Position numbers and translations under genes: made by a program. This document shows, in pieces, positions 22,711 through 34,400 of a DNA stretch of 64,000 nucleotides; the stretch's first letter is position 1; every line of letters begins with the position of its first letter. A model generated the notes under the pieces. That model saw only the letters and a program-made list of their open reading frames with translations, was not told the DNA's origin and ran no database searches. Source of the DNA: Tetraselmis striata (lineage: Eukaryota > Chlorophyta > Chlorodendrophyceae > Chlorodendrales > Chlorodendraceae); NCBI GenBank assembly GCA_006384855.1, contig VCJN01001385.1:1-64000 (forward strand). Direction: 5' to 3'.

Positions 22711-25700
22711 TCAGCAGCTGGCGTTGAAGTCGACAATCCTTCTGGCGTAGAGGACCGGTACTGCGGAGACAGCGGCGCAGGCGAGAAGGGGCGGCCAAGC
22801 GGAGGCGCCCGCCAGGCTGTCCCAGCGCGCAGACAGCGCCATGTAGACCGCCAGCTCAGCGACCATGATGGTGGCGCCCAGGAAGTCACCAACGACCCCG
22901 CCGATGACCGCGTACCCGTAGGCCCCGGCTGCGACGCACAAACCCGTGCAGAGGCCCATCAGCGCGGCTGTCCACGCAGGGCCGACAGCCGCCGTGCCGA
23001 TCCCCGCTGCGGCAAGCGTCCCCAGGAGCAGACGGGGCTTGGAGAACAGCCGCTGACTCTGGGCAAACCAGTTGTACATGCCTCGCTTGGCGTCCTCATC
23101 ATCCTGCAGAAAGGCAACAACCATTGCTTATGTCTTGCCCAGTGGAGTGAAATATACAATACTTCATTACCATACGTATGTATAGCCTTTGCTTTCCATC
23201 ACCATGTGTGCAGTACTTCATGTTTCCCTTTTTTTAATATTTACAAATAGGGTTTTTGCATTTTATGGTGATAGCGGGTGGCATCCTGCAAAATTATTGT
23301 GGCGTAGGCGCTAAGGTATCAAATATACCATGGGAAACATTACAAATCTTTCACTGAGATTCAGTTTTCAATTAAAGACCCGATTCTCATCGCCGGATTT
23401 CAAAGCTTATGAAGCAGGGCCGTGCCGGGCAGGATATCTAGCCGCGAAGGCGCCCGATGCCCGGCTCGGTCGCCATGCGTGTAATTGGTCGATAGGCTTG
23501 TTTGGGGGCGGGGGGGGGGGGGGGCGGGGGGGGAGGGGGGGGGGTTGGTTGCTGGCGGGATACAGGGATAATCCTTAGTCGCTACAAGTACCGGTACCAG
23601 TGTGAATTACCGCCAACTCCACAAGACTCAAGACATGAAGACGGAGGCGGTGCTCATTCTCGCGTGGGCTTCTGGCAGCTTTATTGAAGTTGCCCATGAC
23701 GTTGTACTACGCCGTAGTCTCTTGTTGCTTACGCTTTTGTAATCCAAACTAGTGTGAATTACAAAAAAGGGCAGTTCCCCAGAATTAGAAAACCGGTACC
23801 AGTACCTGTACTCGTCGCTACCGATGCGCGAGATCGTTGCCCCGCCCTACCCGCACCCGGGCCGGGCCGCCAGCAAATGATGACGACTACTACGGCGAAA
23901 AAAGAACACATTTGAAATCCCGCGGTGATAATCGTGTCTTATACGAAAAAGTTGTTTCCAGAAAGAAGGAATATGTCGGTCTATTTCAGATTTAGTGCGG
24001 ATACCCGCGGATACACCACAGCAAGGTGCCAGGCGCCGAGATATATATAAACCAAAAAAGTCATAATCTAAACAAGATCACATCATTGTTAGTATAAGAT
24101 TGTTACAGGATCATTCTTAGTAAGATTGTCATATGCACACCGGTAAAATGCAGCCTCTCTTCCTTGCTGACTATTGTAAAGGCGCTGACTTCAGGCTGAT
24201 GAGGTCAATGTTGGAAGCGTACTACCAACATGCATCAGCTATATGCTGCGCTGTCCAGTGAGTCGTGATGAGGGTGTGGGGGGGGGAGGGGGGGGGGGGG
24301 GCAGGTAGTGCTCGCCTGGAGGTAGTGGCAGAAGTGAAGCAGGGGCAGGGAAGTCCAGCGGCCGATGGTGTGAGCGGCCACCAGCGCTCTGGGCACATCG
24401 GCGGGCTCCATCTCGGACAGCAGTGTGAGCTTGGCGTAGGTGCATAACAGGACGCCAACGAGCGCGTAGGTGCCCACACGGCTGTCTTTCATGATGCGCA
24501 GGATCTGCACGCGGCCCCAGCCGCCCCCGAAGCCGTCAAAGCAGTCGCTCAGCCCATCCTCGTGGAAGCAGCCTGGAGGCAGGGCAGGGCAAGCCGCCGT
24601 CAGGCAAAGGCGATACCAGTGCCGAAGCGAAGCAGGCAGGGCGAGAAGACAATGGACTACACGGCACGCCATTGCGCACACACTCTGCCTCGTGAGTTCA
24701 CAGGTGCTTTGGGCGGAACATGTTACGTGCACAGGGTAGGGCTAGGGCATCGCGAAGGCGAGGTGACGTTGCCATGGTCTAAAGGGCTCAGGTGTGAGGG
24801 ACCGTGCCAGTGTAGGCGGTGATGTGGGAGCGGTGTGGGCATCACTACCTGTTAGCCACACGCTTGCCAGGGTGGACAGCGCAGCCGCCACCCCTGGGCT
24901 CCACAGAGTCGCGAGGGCAGAGTACCACACGGCCGCCCAGCACCCCACCAGCGCGCCCAGGGCCGGGAACCACATGGCGGAGCGCATCAGGAAGGCTGGG
25001 TGGTGGTCGGTCCAGTGAGGGCACGGGAGGCGGGTCCTGATGGGCAGGGGCGGGGGGAAGCTTGGCACGTCAAGAAGCAATAAATTGCAGCCTGTGCGGC
25101 ATTGGCAAAGTGCACAACATACCACTGCAAGCGACGCCGGCAGCTGGGGAGGGGGGGGGGGGGGCTTGACTCACAGGAACATCAGACCAGTGAAGCACAC
25201 GCGGACTTCTGAGAAGAGGAACTGGCTGCTGTCGTACGTGTCCTGGTCCTCCTGATGCATGCATGGAGGGAGTAAATGCTATGTGGTCAGGAGAAGGACA
25301 CAGCGACTGCAGATCACATGTCACCACGCAGCCACCCAGCAGTTCCGATCGAAGTGCGCCGCATGCCGTGGCCGGTTGGGGCTGACCTTTGTGCCCGTTC
25401 CCCGGGCCTCGACCTCCTCCTTGCTGATCATCCCTCCCTCTGCAGGGCTGCTCTTGAGGGGCCCTGCGAGGGAAAATGCCGAGTGATCAGGATACAGGTA
25501 AGCAATCAAAAAATGCTTAGCCTGGCTTCGGTGTACTAAAAACCGTTCGCGCCTAGGAATGAATAGGCAGTGCTCTGGATCTTTGGAGGTGGGAATGAGG
25601 CGCATGGCATCCATCGGCAGGCTTTGAGCAGCACGAATCGCGCTCCAGCCAGCAACAACTGCAGCTGGGATTCCTCACCGCCTCGCTTGTTTGGGGCCAT
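22711..25700 (-). CDS. cobS: CobS-like adenosylcobinamide-GDP ribazoletransferase (cobalamin synthase)
   Basis: CobS is a polytopic membrane enzyme joining adenosylcobinamide-GDP to alpha-ribazole (or its phosphate), the last step of nucleotide-loop assembly. Six exons agree in phase: 25679-25700 (MAPNKRG), 25387-25463, 25175-25251, 24849-25036, 24316-24572 and 22711-23103, giving 337 aa. Family signatures: GLMFLTRLPCP (N-terminal LRFLTRLPVP motif), the signature LTGCFHEDGLSDCFDGFGGG with the acidic DG..D...DG residues, ILRIMKDSRVGTYA, and near the C-terminus VVGDFLGATIMVAE. Hydrophobic helices run throughout. The N-terminus is about 70 residues longer than bacterial CobS and may be a targeting or anchoring extension. 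The intron after HFCHYLQ starts with GC (CAG then GCGAGC). Poly-C lies within 15 bases of two donors. Head-to-head with cobT. Confidence 0.9.
23151..24240. other. Long last intron of cobS
   Basis: Within the 1.2 kb intron between the last two cobS exons. Contains an interrupted G tract at 23505-23545 and GGTACC/GTAC-rich short repeats at 23590 and 23790. No nested gene recognised. Confidence 0.5.
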
Positions 25701-25957
25701 CGCGGCTTTTTGTCCCTCGTCCGTGCGCAGTGGCCGAATTCACGCTCCGGCTCCGACAGTGGCCGACAGAACCGTTCTAGCGTATGGTGTCGACCGTGAG
25801 TCTGTGTCAACAGACCACCAGGAGCAGCGCCAGGTTTATTCCGAGCGTTGCTTGCAAGGAGCGAAGTATGATGATGGTGACGACGGCGGTATATGAGGTG
25901 ACGGCGGCGGCGCGATTTATGATGGAAGCGATTACCCGTACCTTATGATGTGTGTGC

Positions 25958-25976
25958 GGGGGGGGGGGGGGGGGGG
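25958..25976. repeat. G19 homopolymer
   Basis: Uninterrupted run of 19 G in the cobS/cobT shared upstream region. Confidence 0.9.
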
Positions 25977-26432
25977 CGACGACGGGCGGAAGTCAATAAT
26001 AATCGCATCATCAGTACCATTACCTGGTACAAGTACCCCGCCCGGCACCTGCTATTATCATCATTGTGTTAATAATCCTTTTACGTACCTCCCACGCGCC
26101 TGGCCTGCTAAATTGCTAATAATTCTTGTGCACTATCTCATGATGTAAAAGCCTGACTACAGGGTAGCGGTAACTCCCATTTATTTCCTGAGTGTACATC
26201 TCCTGCTGAGATAGCGACGTACCGCCGGTACCAATTAAGCTTAGAAATAACCATCGGCTGGATGCGCTCCAATGAGCCGATGATAGCAAGTCCTCGCCGC
26301 GCGTGGGCGGATGGTTTGCTCACAGACTCGCAGGGATAGCGTCCAGGAAATTCACGGAAAAGTACGTAGCGCTATTGGGGAAGGACGGTGGACGGCAATT
26401 GACGACCGGTCGGCCTGGATAAGTCAGTCCGT

Positions 26433-26480
26433 TTATATTGCGGGCGCACGGAAGGTCTCGTGGCACCGCCCGCAATATAA
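26433..26480. repeat. Perfect 14-bp inverted repeat with 20-base loop
   Basis: The arm 26433-26446 (TTATATTGCGGGCG) is the exact reverse complement of 26467-26480. The loop, 26447-26466, contains a smaller CACG/CGTG pair. It lies between divergent cobS and cobT, about 360 bases upstream of the cobT ATG. It could be a hairpin, a cruciform, a small MITE-like element or a dyad binding site. Confidence 0.8.
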
Positions 26481-26838
26481 CTACCAGTGCGGCGGCGGTC
26501 GTAGCACGCAAGAGATACTCCTGTGTGGTCAAGTATATATGCTGCATTATATCGAGCGCGCCACGCGCGCCGGCAGCTCGCGTGCGCAGGAGCATCGTGA
26601 GCAAGTCGTCGCCGCCGCCGACGACTACACTGTGAACGATGGGTTGATGCGCTGCTGATGGAATGGGAAGCAGTGAAGCACAATAACACTTGACGATTAT
26701 TCGGCTGCTAGTGTCAAGGCACTCCTCTCCGTAAAGTTGCACCCGTAGCGGAGGGCTGTGCGTCGCTGCGACGACCGGACGGCACATAACTCAACGCGCC
26801 GACAGGTGGATACGTGTATTCTTACCCGCGGCGAGCCG

Positions 26839-29276
26839 ATGGCTGCGGTTGAGGGGAGCTTCGAGGCCGAGGCCCGAGCGGCGATTGACTCCAAGGCCAA
26901 GCCTCCGGGCTCATTGGGCGGCCTTGAGGATTGGGCGGTGAAGCTATGCGCTTTGCAGCAGACGCTTAGGCCCGTCGGAGGCCCCGCGGCGACTCTCATT
27001 TTCGCGGCCGACCATGGCGTGACGGCATCAAGGCCGGTATGACGCACGCACGCACAATACATGCACCTACATACAAGAGCATGTAAGAGTCTACAGTGTA
27101 TTCAACTATTCCAAGCATACATTTAAACGCCGTAGCTTCATATCTAACAAATTATGCGCGGTATTTAGAGCCAGCGAGAGAGAGCGAGGAACCTCACATC
27201 CCAGCAGCCGCGGGGGCGCGCAGAGAACGGAAGGGGGCTGAGGGGCATCGCCCCATCCCGATTGGTTATGTGGCTGCAGCCCCGTTAGATTTTGGGAGGA
27301 ATTCCGGAGGAGGCGCAAATGGCCGCCTGCATGTGTGGCGTCGCTCGCGCTTTCCACCCAAGCACGGCCCAACGCCCCCTGGGACGGCATCAGTGCGGTG
27401 CCTACTAAAAATAAGTAAGGGCGCGGGGATGTATCGATATGCAGGCTAGCGGATCACTTGCGGGCTTGCTGCGTTGATCAGTCGGCGTCTTGAGGAGCGG
27501 TTCTGTGCTGCATTTTCCATGATTCATTACGTTAATTCGATGGTGTGAGTACTGAACATGGTATCATTATAACAGAGTGTCAAAATCACTTGGAACACAC
27601 AAGTCACATTTCAGCATCACGGAGACCGCCTGCTTGGCTGCTTTGCTGGCTAATTGGACTGACAGGTTGGCCATCCGGCGAGGTGTCCTCAGGTGTCCGC
27701 GTACCCCCGAGCCGTCACCACCGCCATATTCCGAGCCATCGCCAAGGGGCAGGCAGCCTCCAGCGTGCTGAGTGCCGCCCAGGGCATGACGCTCATGCTG
27801 GTGGATGTGGGAGTGGACGCTGATGTCGCGGACCTGCAGGGGGATGGAGTGAATGTCGTTGTCCGCCACGCCAAGGTGGGGGCATCTGCTGGGGAGCTGG
27901 CGGGCACACGTAGGGGAAGGGGGGGAAGGGGGGTGGGGGCACTGGGGCTAACTCACATTGTTGGCGGTGAGACCGGCGACCCCGCAGGTTTGCCACGCCA
28001 CGGCGGACTACGTTACCTCCCCAGCGATGACGCCAGGCCAGATGGAGGAGGCAATTCAGGCGGGCCGGGGCGCCGTGGCTGCCCTGCATGACGAGGGCAT
28101 CCGGGCGCTTTGCCTTGGGGAGCTCGGGATCGGGAACACCGCCTCGGCGGCTGCCCTTCTCGCTGCGGTCCTGCCCTGCGCCCCACCCTGCTGCCACAGC
28201 ATTGCAATGAGTGCGCCATCAGATTCATTGCTGTGCACGGCGCCATGCGACGCAGGCAGACAGCTTGCAATGGCACACAGAAGGATATAGCTGACGGTGT
28301 GTATCTGTGGCGGACCCATGCGATTGACGCGGCAGCTCTCCGGGCGCGCGGTGGAGGACGTAACGGGCCGGGGGACGGGGCTGGACGACAAGGGGGTAGC
28401 CGAGAAGGCCAGCATCATCAGCCAGGCGCTGCAGCGATGCTCAGGCTCGCACACCAATCCTAGAGAGCTGCTGCAGGTGAGAGAAGTCACAGCCCGACGC
28501 AATCACCGCTGCATTTAGCCGGTAATGATGGCGGAACGTATACGTATACAGCAACTACATGTACGAGAAATCACTGCACCCCAAAGACACCAAAGCTGCA
28601 TGCGGGCTGTGCATCGATGACGGTAATGTGTACGAGTGCAAATGCTACCGAGCCCCACTAGCCGTGGTGTCACCAGCTTGAGCTGCTCCGGGTTGTGCCC
28701 CTGCTATGTGTGATGGCTTACGGCCCGGGCTGCAGGAGGTCGGAGGGCTGGAGCTGGCCGCCATGGTCGGTGCGGTCTTCGAGGTGAATCAATCCCAAGC
28801 CAGCGTCCTGTGCTCACTGGCATGAAACGGTGGTCGCTGCGCCAAGCCACGTGGACTTACTGGTGGGGCATGCCGGTGTGTTTTCTTCAGGCGTCCGAGC
28901 GGCGCGTGGCGGTGCTGGTGGATGGCTTCATCAGCGGCGCGGCGGCTCTGGCGGCGCTCCGTATGGACCCGTCAGTGTCACGCGCCCTCTTCTGCGTACA
29001 CAAGAGCGCCGAGGCTGGCGGGGCAGCGCTGCTCGAGGTGCAGAGCCGGTCTGGCTTTCAGCGGCGGCTTTCTGCATGTGCCGACGCTGCCTTTGATGGG
29101 GCTGACGGCTCTGGTGTGGCATGTGGCGCTGAGCGTAGGCGCTGGGGCAGCCGGCTCCGCCACTGGATCTCAAGTTGCGGCTTGGGGAGGCTACTGGGGC
29201 CATCCTTGGGGCGCCACTGCTCAAATCAGCAGCCGCTCTGATGACGATGGCCTCTCTGGAAGAGGCAATGAGCTGA
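26839..29276 (+). CDS. cobT: CobT-like nicotinate-nucleotide:dimethylbenzimidazole phosphoribosyltransferase
   Basis: CobT transfers the ribose phosphate of nicotinate mononucleotide to 5,6-dimethylbenzimidazole, giving alpha-ribazole-5'-phosphate, the activated lower ligand of cobalamin. Seven exons agree in phase: 26839-27036, 27693-27875, 27988-28167, 28336-28476, 28736-28783, 28891-29037 and 29151-29276. They give 340 aa, the usual CobT length. Signatures in order: KPPGSLGGLEDWAV, FAADHGVTA, VSAYPRAVT, LVDVGVDADV, YVTSPAMTPGQ, LGELGIGNTASAAALLAA, VTGRGTGLDDKG, EVGGLELAAM, VAVLVDGFISGAAAL and C-terminal LDLKLRLGEATGAILGAP. The GELGIGNT and LGEATG loops hold the catalytic glutamates of the family. 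The start is the first ATG before the conserved core; no obvious targeting peptide is seen. The exon 3 donor (GCG then GTCCTG) is weak. Neighbour of divergent cobS. Confidence 0.93.
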
Positions 29277-29353
29277 TGTTATAATTCCGCCGCGACGATG
29301 AGGCGACATGGAGCGCAATTGTTGACCTCATTCATCATTTATTGCACCATGAG

Positions 29354-29377
29354 CCCCCCCCCCCCCCCCCCCCCCCC
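29354..29377. repeat. C24 homopolymer
   Basis: Uninterrupted run of 24 C about 80 bases after the cobT stop codon. Confidence 0.9.
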
Positions 29378-29735
29378 TCTAAGCGCCCGAGCGCGGCTCA
29401 TCAATAGCTGCATCAACCCTATTTGCAAAATAGAAAGTAAGTGCTCCGAAACCAAATTGCTGCATTGAAGCCACCAATCTGCAAAAATCCTTGTTTGCCA
29501 TGTTGCTAAGCGCCTGAGAGCGCACGATGGTGGCTGTGTCATAGCGTATGGGTACGAGTACAGTGCACCAAACAGAGTGCTCCAAACAGACCGTACTCCC
29601 GCCCCAAAGAAAACAACCACAAGAACATCTTTGCAAGGGGGTGGTGTGACGTGTAACCACTGCAAAGCCCTTATTGAGCTCAGCAGCAGCGCATTGATGA
29701 GTGCTGCGTGCATGAACGGGTTTTTTAAAAACCAT

Positions 29736-29757
29736 AAAAACCCTAAAACCTAAATCC
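29736..29757. repeat. Telomere-like CCCTAAA patch
   Basis: Reads AAAAACCCTAAAACCTAAATCC, a degenerate short array of the plant/chlorophyte telomere unit on the C-rich strand. Confidence 0.55.
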
Positions 29758-31431
29758 GTAAATCCCTGTGAAGCATGCTCCGAAACCGCGACATCCTGCT
29801 GCAAAAGACCGAAACCACTGCAGGTAACAGCTACATGTTATGTATTCGTCATGTCTTTGAGCTTCCCTTTCACTGAACTGAGTGGCGTATTGGTATAGGG
29901 GGTAATAGGGGGGGACGGCTGTATACCGGCAGGCGATAGATCTACTTATAGCATGTGACATATGATGCATACTGCCATCCGTCAGCGGCATGGGCCAGGA
30001 TGGGGAGTCATGCGATCCATATGATTTGCTGACTGATGTTGTTGACATGCAATATGCCCTACTGCGATACGTTACTGCATTTACTCTGAGAAGAATCGAG
30101 GGCCATTATTATACTTCCCGGTCGCTGTTTTGCCCTTACTGGTATACATTGATATGAATTCATCATTATTCATCGTCAATGAATCACACACTTTCACCAA
30201 ATAAGTTCGTCACCCCTGCTGCTCTTGTAACAGCAACACGGACATGAGGACAGCGCTACAGCTGGTTGTGATGTTCGTGCAAGCCAGTTACTCATATACT
30301 GACCTAACGACGACGTTTTTACTGATCGTATAATACGGTATTCGATGAGGGCTTCATGACTCACTGCAAACAGCGCCAAGAAGAGCATATACAATGCTGG
30401 ATGCTGCGCGGACATGCACCACGCATAAGCATCATATGTCAGCGCAAAGTACGATCCAGGTGATCCAGCACAGGGCGCGCGCCCGCATGCGGATGGCTGA
30501 TGTTATCCAGCAATATCATGGAATGATGGGAATATTTTGAACTGCAATAGTTGTAACGCCATTGTAGTCGTGGTTACGGCTGCACGAGTGAGCGAGTTTC
30601 ATCATCCGCATCCCGCATTCTCGCGTCAGCAGAGCGCGCAATATCGACAGCGCCGTCATGTCGACACTTACTAATTGGTTTCGGCGCGGGCTCGTTATCT
30701 TTTTTCGCGCGCAGCGCGCGGATACTCGGCGAGTATTATGTAGGCCTTATGATTATGAAATGATGCTGTAGCAACTACACCATTGCACACGTAGCAACGA
30801 AGGCACTACTGCGGACGCCACGATGATGATGAAGCCTCAGATGAAGCTTATAAATAAGATGGTCTATAGCAGCAGCAACTCATCCACGACGGCACAGACA
30901 AAATAATTATGTATGTCTCACTGAAGACTCTAGCTAGTTTTTTTCAGTTCGATTTATTACTGATTGTTTTTAAACACTGTATCATCATTTCGACCAAGCC
31001 GGGGAGTATTATTGGAGAGAATAAAGCTAGCAAATCGATAAAATACAATCCTGATTTTTTTTTTAATTTTTCACTTCTACCCGGACAGTACGCAAACTAC
31101 GGAGCGACTACTACCAGTAGCAGTCTACAGGAGTAGAAGTAGCTGTCTACTGGATACTATGTAGTCGCTGTAGTCGCCATACTGAAATCCTTGTACTGTT
31201 GCATGCGCGCTAGTACGCTGCGGTTAGCCCTCTGGGTTGGGTCCCGCAAGCCGAATCATGACATGCCGCAGTACGCATGCCTTACGCGGTCGCATCATCT
31301 TCTTCGCGACTGAGAGCGCGTCAAGTCGGAACAACGAGGAACTGAGCTCAAAGCAAGTAGCCAAACCCCATTATCATCGGCTTGAGACGGTCGATAGGCA
31401 CCTCAGTAGCGACAAGGGTGTTGGCGGTGGT

Positions 31432-34400
31432 ATGTTCGGCGAGGGCGGCGGGCCGGGCGAGGCGGCGCGGTCGGTGGAGGACGCGCGCACCTTCCGGGCG
31501 CCCAAGCTGTGCGTGACGGAGCAGCGCCTGCCGGAGGTGCCCGCAGGTCTGGCGCACCAAGAATTCGCAGCACTCCCTCAGCTGCCAGACCGCTGCTGCT
31601 TGACACAATACACACTCATAACCGCGCAACCGAGCCCCACCGGCCAAGCTCATTCCGGATGCGCTGCGCTCCAAAATTGAACACATTGTTAATTTATTTA
31701 CTTCATGGATAATGGGCAAATTGAAGATGTAAACTGTGGCTTGACGCGGGGCGGCCTCGCTGCTGCACCTGCAGGTGTGGAAAGCCTGCGTTTCCTCGAG
31801 GAGCTGGACCTATCCGGGAACCGCCTGTCGGCGATCCCGCCAGGCAGCGTCCCCCCCACCCTGCACGGCGTCACGCTGACGGGGAACAGCCTGGAGGAGC
31901 TGCCGGAGGCGGTGCTGAGGCTGCCCGCCCTGCAGCGCCTCAACTGCGGCGCCAACAGGCGAGCTGCTGGTCCCCTCCCTCGGCCCTCCGCGTTGCCAGC
32001 TACCAAGCCCCCTGTGAGCCGTGCGCTGCTCGATCCGCTCCCGCGCCTCCATGCCCCCCTCCGCTGCCAATCCACACAGAAGCTCAGCGTGGCCGACAAT
32101 GCGGCGCCCGTTCTGCACCTGACGCATTGCTGCGCACACATTGCGACGTCCAGGCTGTCCTCCTGCGATGCCATGTTCACCTGCGGCAGCCTCCTGCACG
32201 CCGGGCTGAGCTACAACAAGATTTCGGAGCTGCATGTGCCGGAAGGGCATGTGCGCCGCCCCGCCCCGCCACCCCGCGATTGACCCCACCCCCCAATTGC
32301 CATCATGCACCCTCGGCGGCGCCCTGACCCGGATCTACTGGCCTCACCCGCGCCTCGCAGCCATTGATGTCCCTGGACCTCGCGAACAACCACCTGGAGG
32401 ACCTGGACCAGACACTGTCCGAGCTGGAGAAGCTGCCGCGGTTGGCGGCTCTCTCCCTGCAGGTGGACACCCCTCCGCTAGCCCCCCCGCCCGCCTCAAT
32501 GATTCGCGGCTCCATGCGCGGCTGCCGAGCGCTGCCCTTGCGGACATCTGAGGCGGGCGGGCTGTCGGCAGGGGAACCCATTCTGCCTGCGGAAGGACTA
32601 CCGGGACGCGGTGCTGCAGCGGCTTCCGCAGCTCAGGTTCTTCGAGGGCAAGGTGCGCCCCCTCCCCCCCCCCCCCCCCCCCGACCTCCCCTTACCCCCC
32701 AATCGATTTGTCCCTACTGCCCACACCCATGTCCCCACCTCTCATCAAGCCCTGATAGGGACGGGCTTGATCATACCAGGCATGCCGTCTTTATCCCCGT
32801 CCACATATCCACCTCTCGTCATCCAAGCCTCGAACTCCATGTCCCCATCCCTCACTCATCCTGACCCTCCCCCCTCCATCTTCCATCCCCATCCCAACGT
32901 CGATTCTCATAGCGTCATCACAGCTACCAGCCGCGCCATCCTACCTGTGACATAACATGGTGACCCCTTTCACCCACGTGTGCGCATTGCGCCCGCAGAA
33001 ACGCATTGTCAAAGACACAGACGCAGGCGCGGAGGAGGCGGCGGAGGAGGGGGGCGCGCAGCAGGACCCTTTCCCCATGCCGGAGGGAGGGCAGGTGTGC
33101 ACAGACAGCCCCCCGCCCGCCCACACTCTCGCACGCACGCATGCACCCATGCGGCATGGGCACCCCCTGCCGCGATTGCCACCACTGCCGTTGCCATTGC
33201 CATGCTCCCCTCCTCTGCTGGCTGGCCGGACTAATTGAAAGCACCATATAACAATGCGTTGATATGTATGAAGTATATTAACAAAAACTTACGTATATAT
33301 ATGTACATATATAGTGCTGCATATACATTGATACTTATTGAAGTGTGTATATATAAATACATGTACATGTAAACATGTATACTTTTAATTGTATATTTAT
33401 ATGTATATATGTACTTATATATCTATATGTCTATATGTATCCATATATATATTATGTATATGCTTACTAAGACATTAATGTAACTGTACTATAATGTAAC
33501 AATAATGTAATACGCGTAGGCAGACGGTACAGATGGGACTGATCGCTTGGGTGCCGTCATGGGTGCCGTGTTGGGCGCCGCAGACGGCCGGGCCTGGTGC
33601 TGATGGAGACTCGGAGCCGGGCACAGTCGAGGTACGGCGATGTTGGTCCTTTGCAGTGAGCGCCTGGCGCTGCAGGCGACCGCGCGGCATGGTGGGCGCT
33701 GAGCTACCGGAGAGTCCGCACTCCCAGGTCGCGCAGGACTCGGCGGACTGCGTGACGCTGCGCCTGGAGATGGGCGGCCTAGCCGTGAAGGACCCGCACC
33801 CGCCGCGCGCCCCAGGTGCCGCCACGGGCTTAACCCTAATCCCTATAAACTCTAAATCTGCCCTTTCTCCACCGCTGTGACTCCCCCTTGATGTCAGCTT
33901 TGCGCCTCCGACACGGCCGGGTCGCGGCGCACGGTACTGACGCTGGCAGAGTGGCCCGTCCCGCCACGGCAGAGTGGGCCGTGCCCGCGGAGCCGGCTGC
34001 CGGGGCAGCCAAGGCCAAGAAAGCGAAGGCGGAAGGTGCGCTTCGGTGCCCCTTCACAATTGACCGCCCGAGTTTGCTTTCCTGATGTACGCTATTCACG
34101 ACGGCTTGTGTATTGATGGTCATGGTTATGATTATTTTCCTTCGTGAATTTTAAAACTTCTTAAAATAATATTCATAAATAGTGTCATTTTCATAGTAAT
34201 GATAACATAATGACGTCATTCCAGTGGTCTCATCTTTTTATGGTACCCTCCACTATAACATGCTGGTACTCTAACCTTAAAGTCGTGGTCGTTGTTATTA
34301 CCGCCAGTGTATTGTAACGGCCCATACGCCCATGTTATCATTGTTAATTGTTCCTGTCTACAGCCCGTCCAGTCTGGGCGGCTGCTTGGCGCTTCCGCGG

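Larger units (their letters stand above)
25701..26838. promoter_or_regulatory. Shared divergent upstream region of cobS and cobT
   Basis: The 1.14 kb between the two start codons must carry the promoters of both genes if the models are right. It holds a G19 tract at 25958-25976 and a strong inverted repeat at 26433-26480. I cannot identify a TATA box, transcription-factor site or riboswitch with confidence. Confidence 0.5.
29277..31431. other. Intergenic region, cobT to LRR gene
   Basis: Contains a C24 tract at 29354-29377 and a telomere-like CCCTAAA patch at 29736-29757. No convincing gene: open frames on the minus strand at 29.34-29.80 kb lack motifs. GTAGTCGC/TAGTAG-type short repeats cluster at 31100-31180. 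Confidence 0.4.

Noticed and set aside
25701-26838. A cobalamin riboswitch upstream of cobS/cobT
   Set aside because: I see no B12-box-like element. The only clear structure is a simple inverted repeat, which does not resemble the multi-helix riboswitch core.
22711-29276. Bacterial contamination as the source of cobS and cobT
   Set aside because: Both genes are split by several phase-consistent spliceosomal introns and lie in the same composition and repeat context as clearly eukaryotic genes.
33240-33480. An AT-rich replication origin or centromere-like element
   Set aside because: Similar AT-rich simple-sequence patches recur inside introns and intergenic DNA across the window; nothing beyond low complexity supports an origin.
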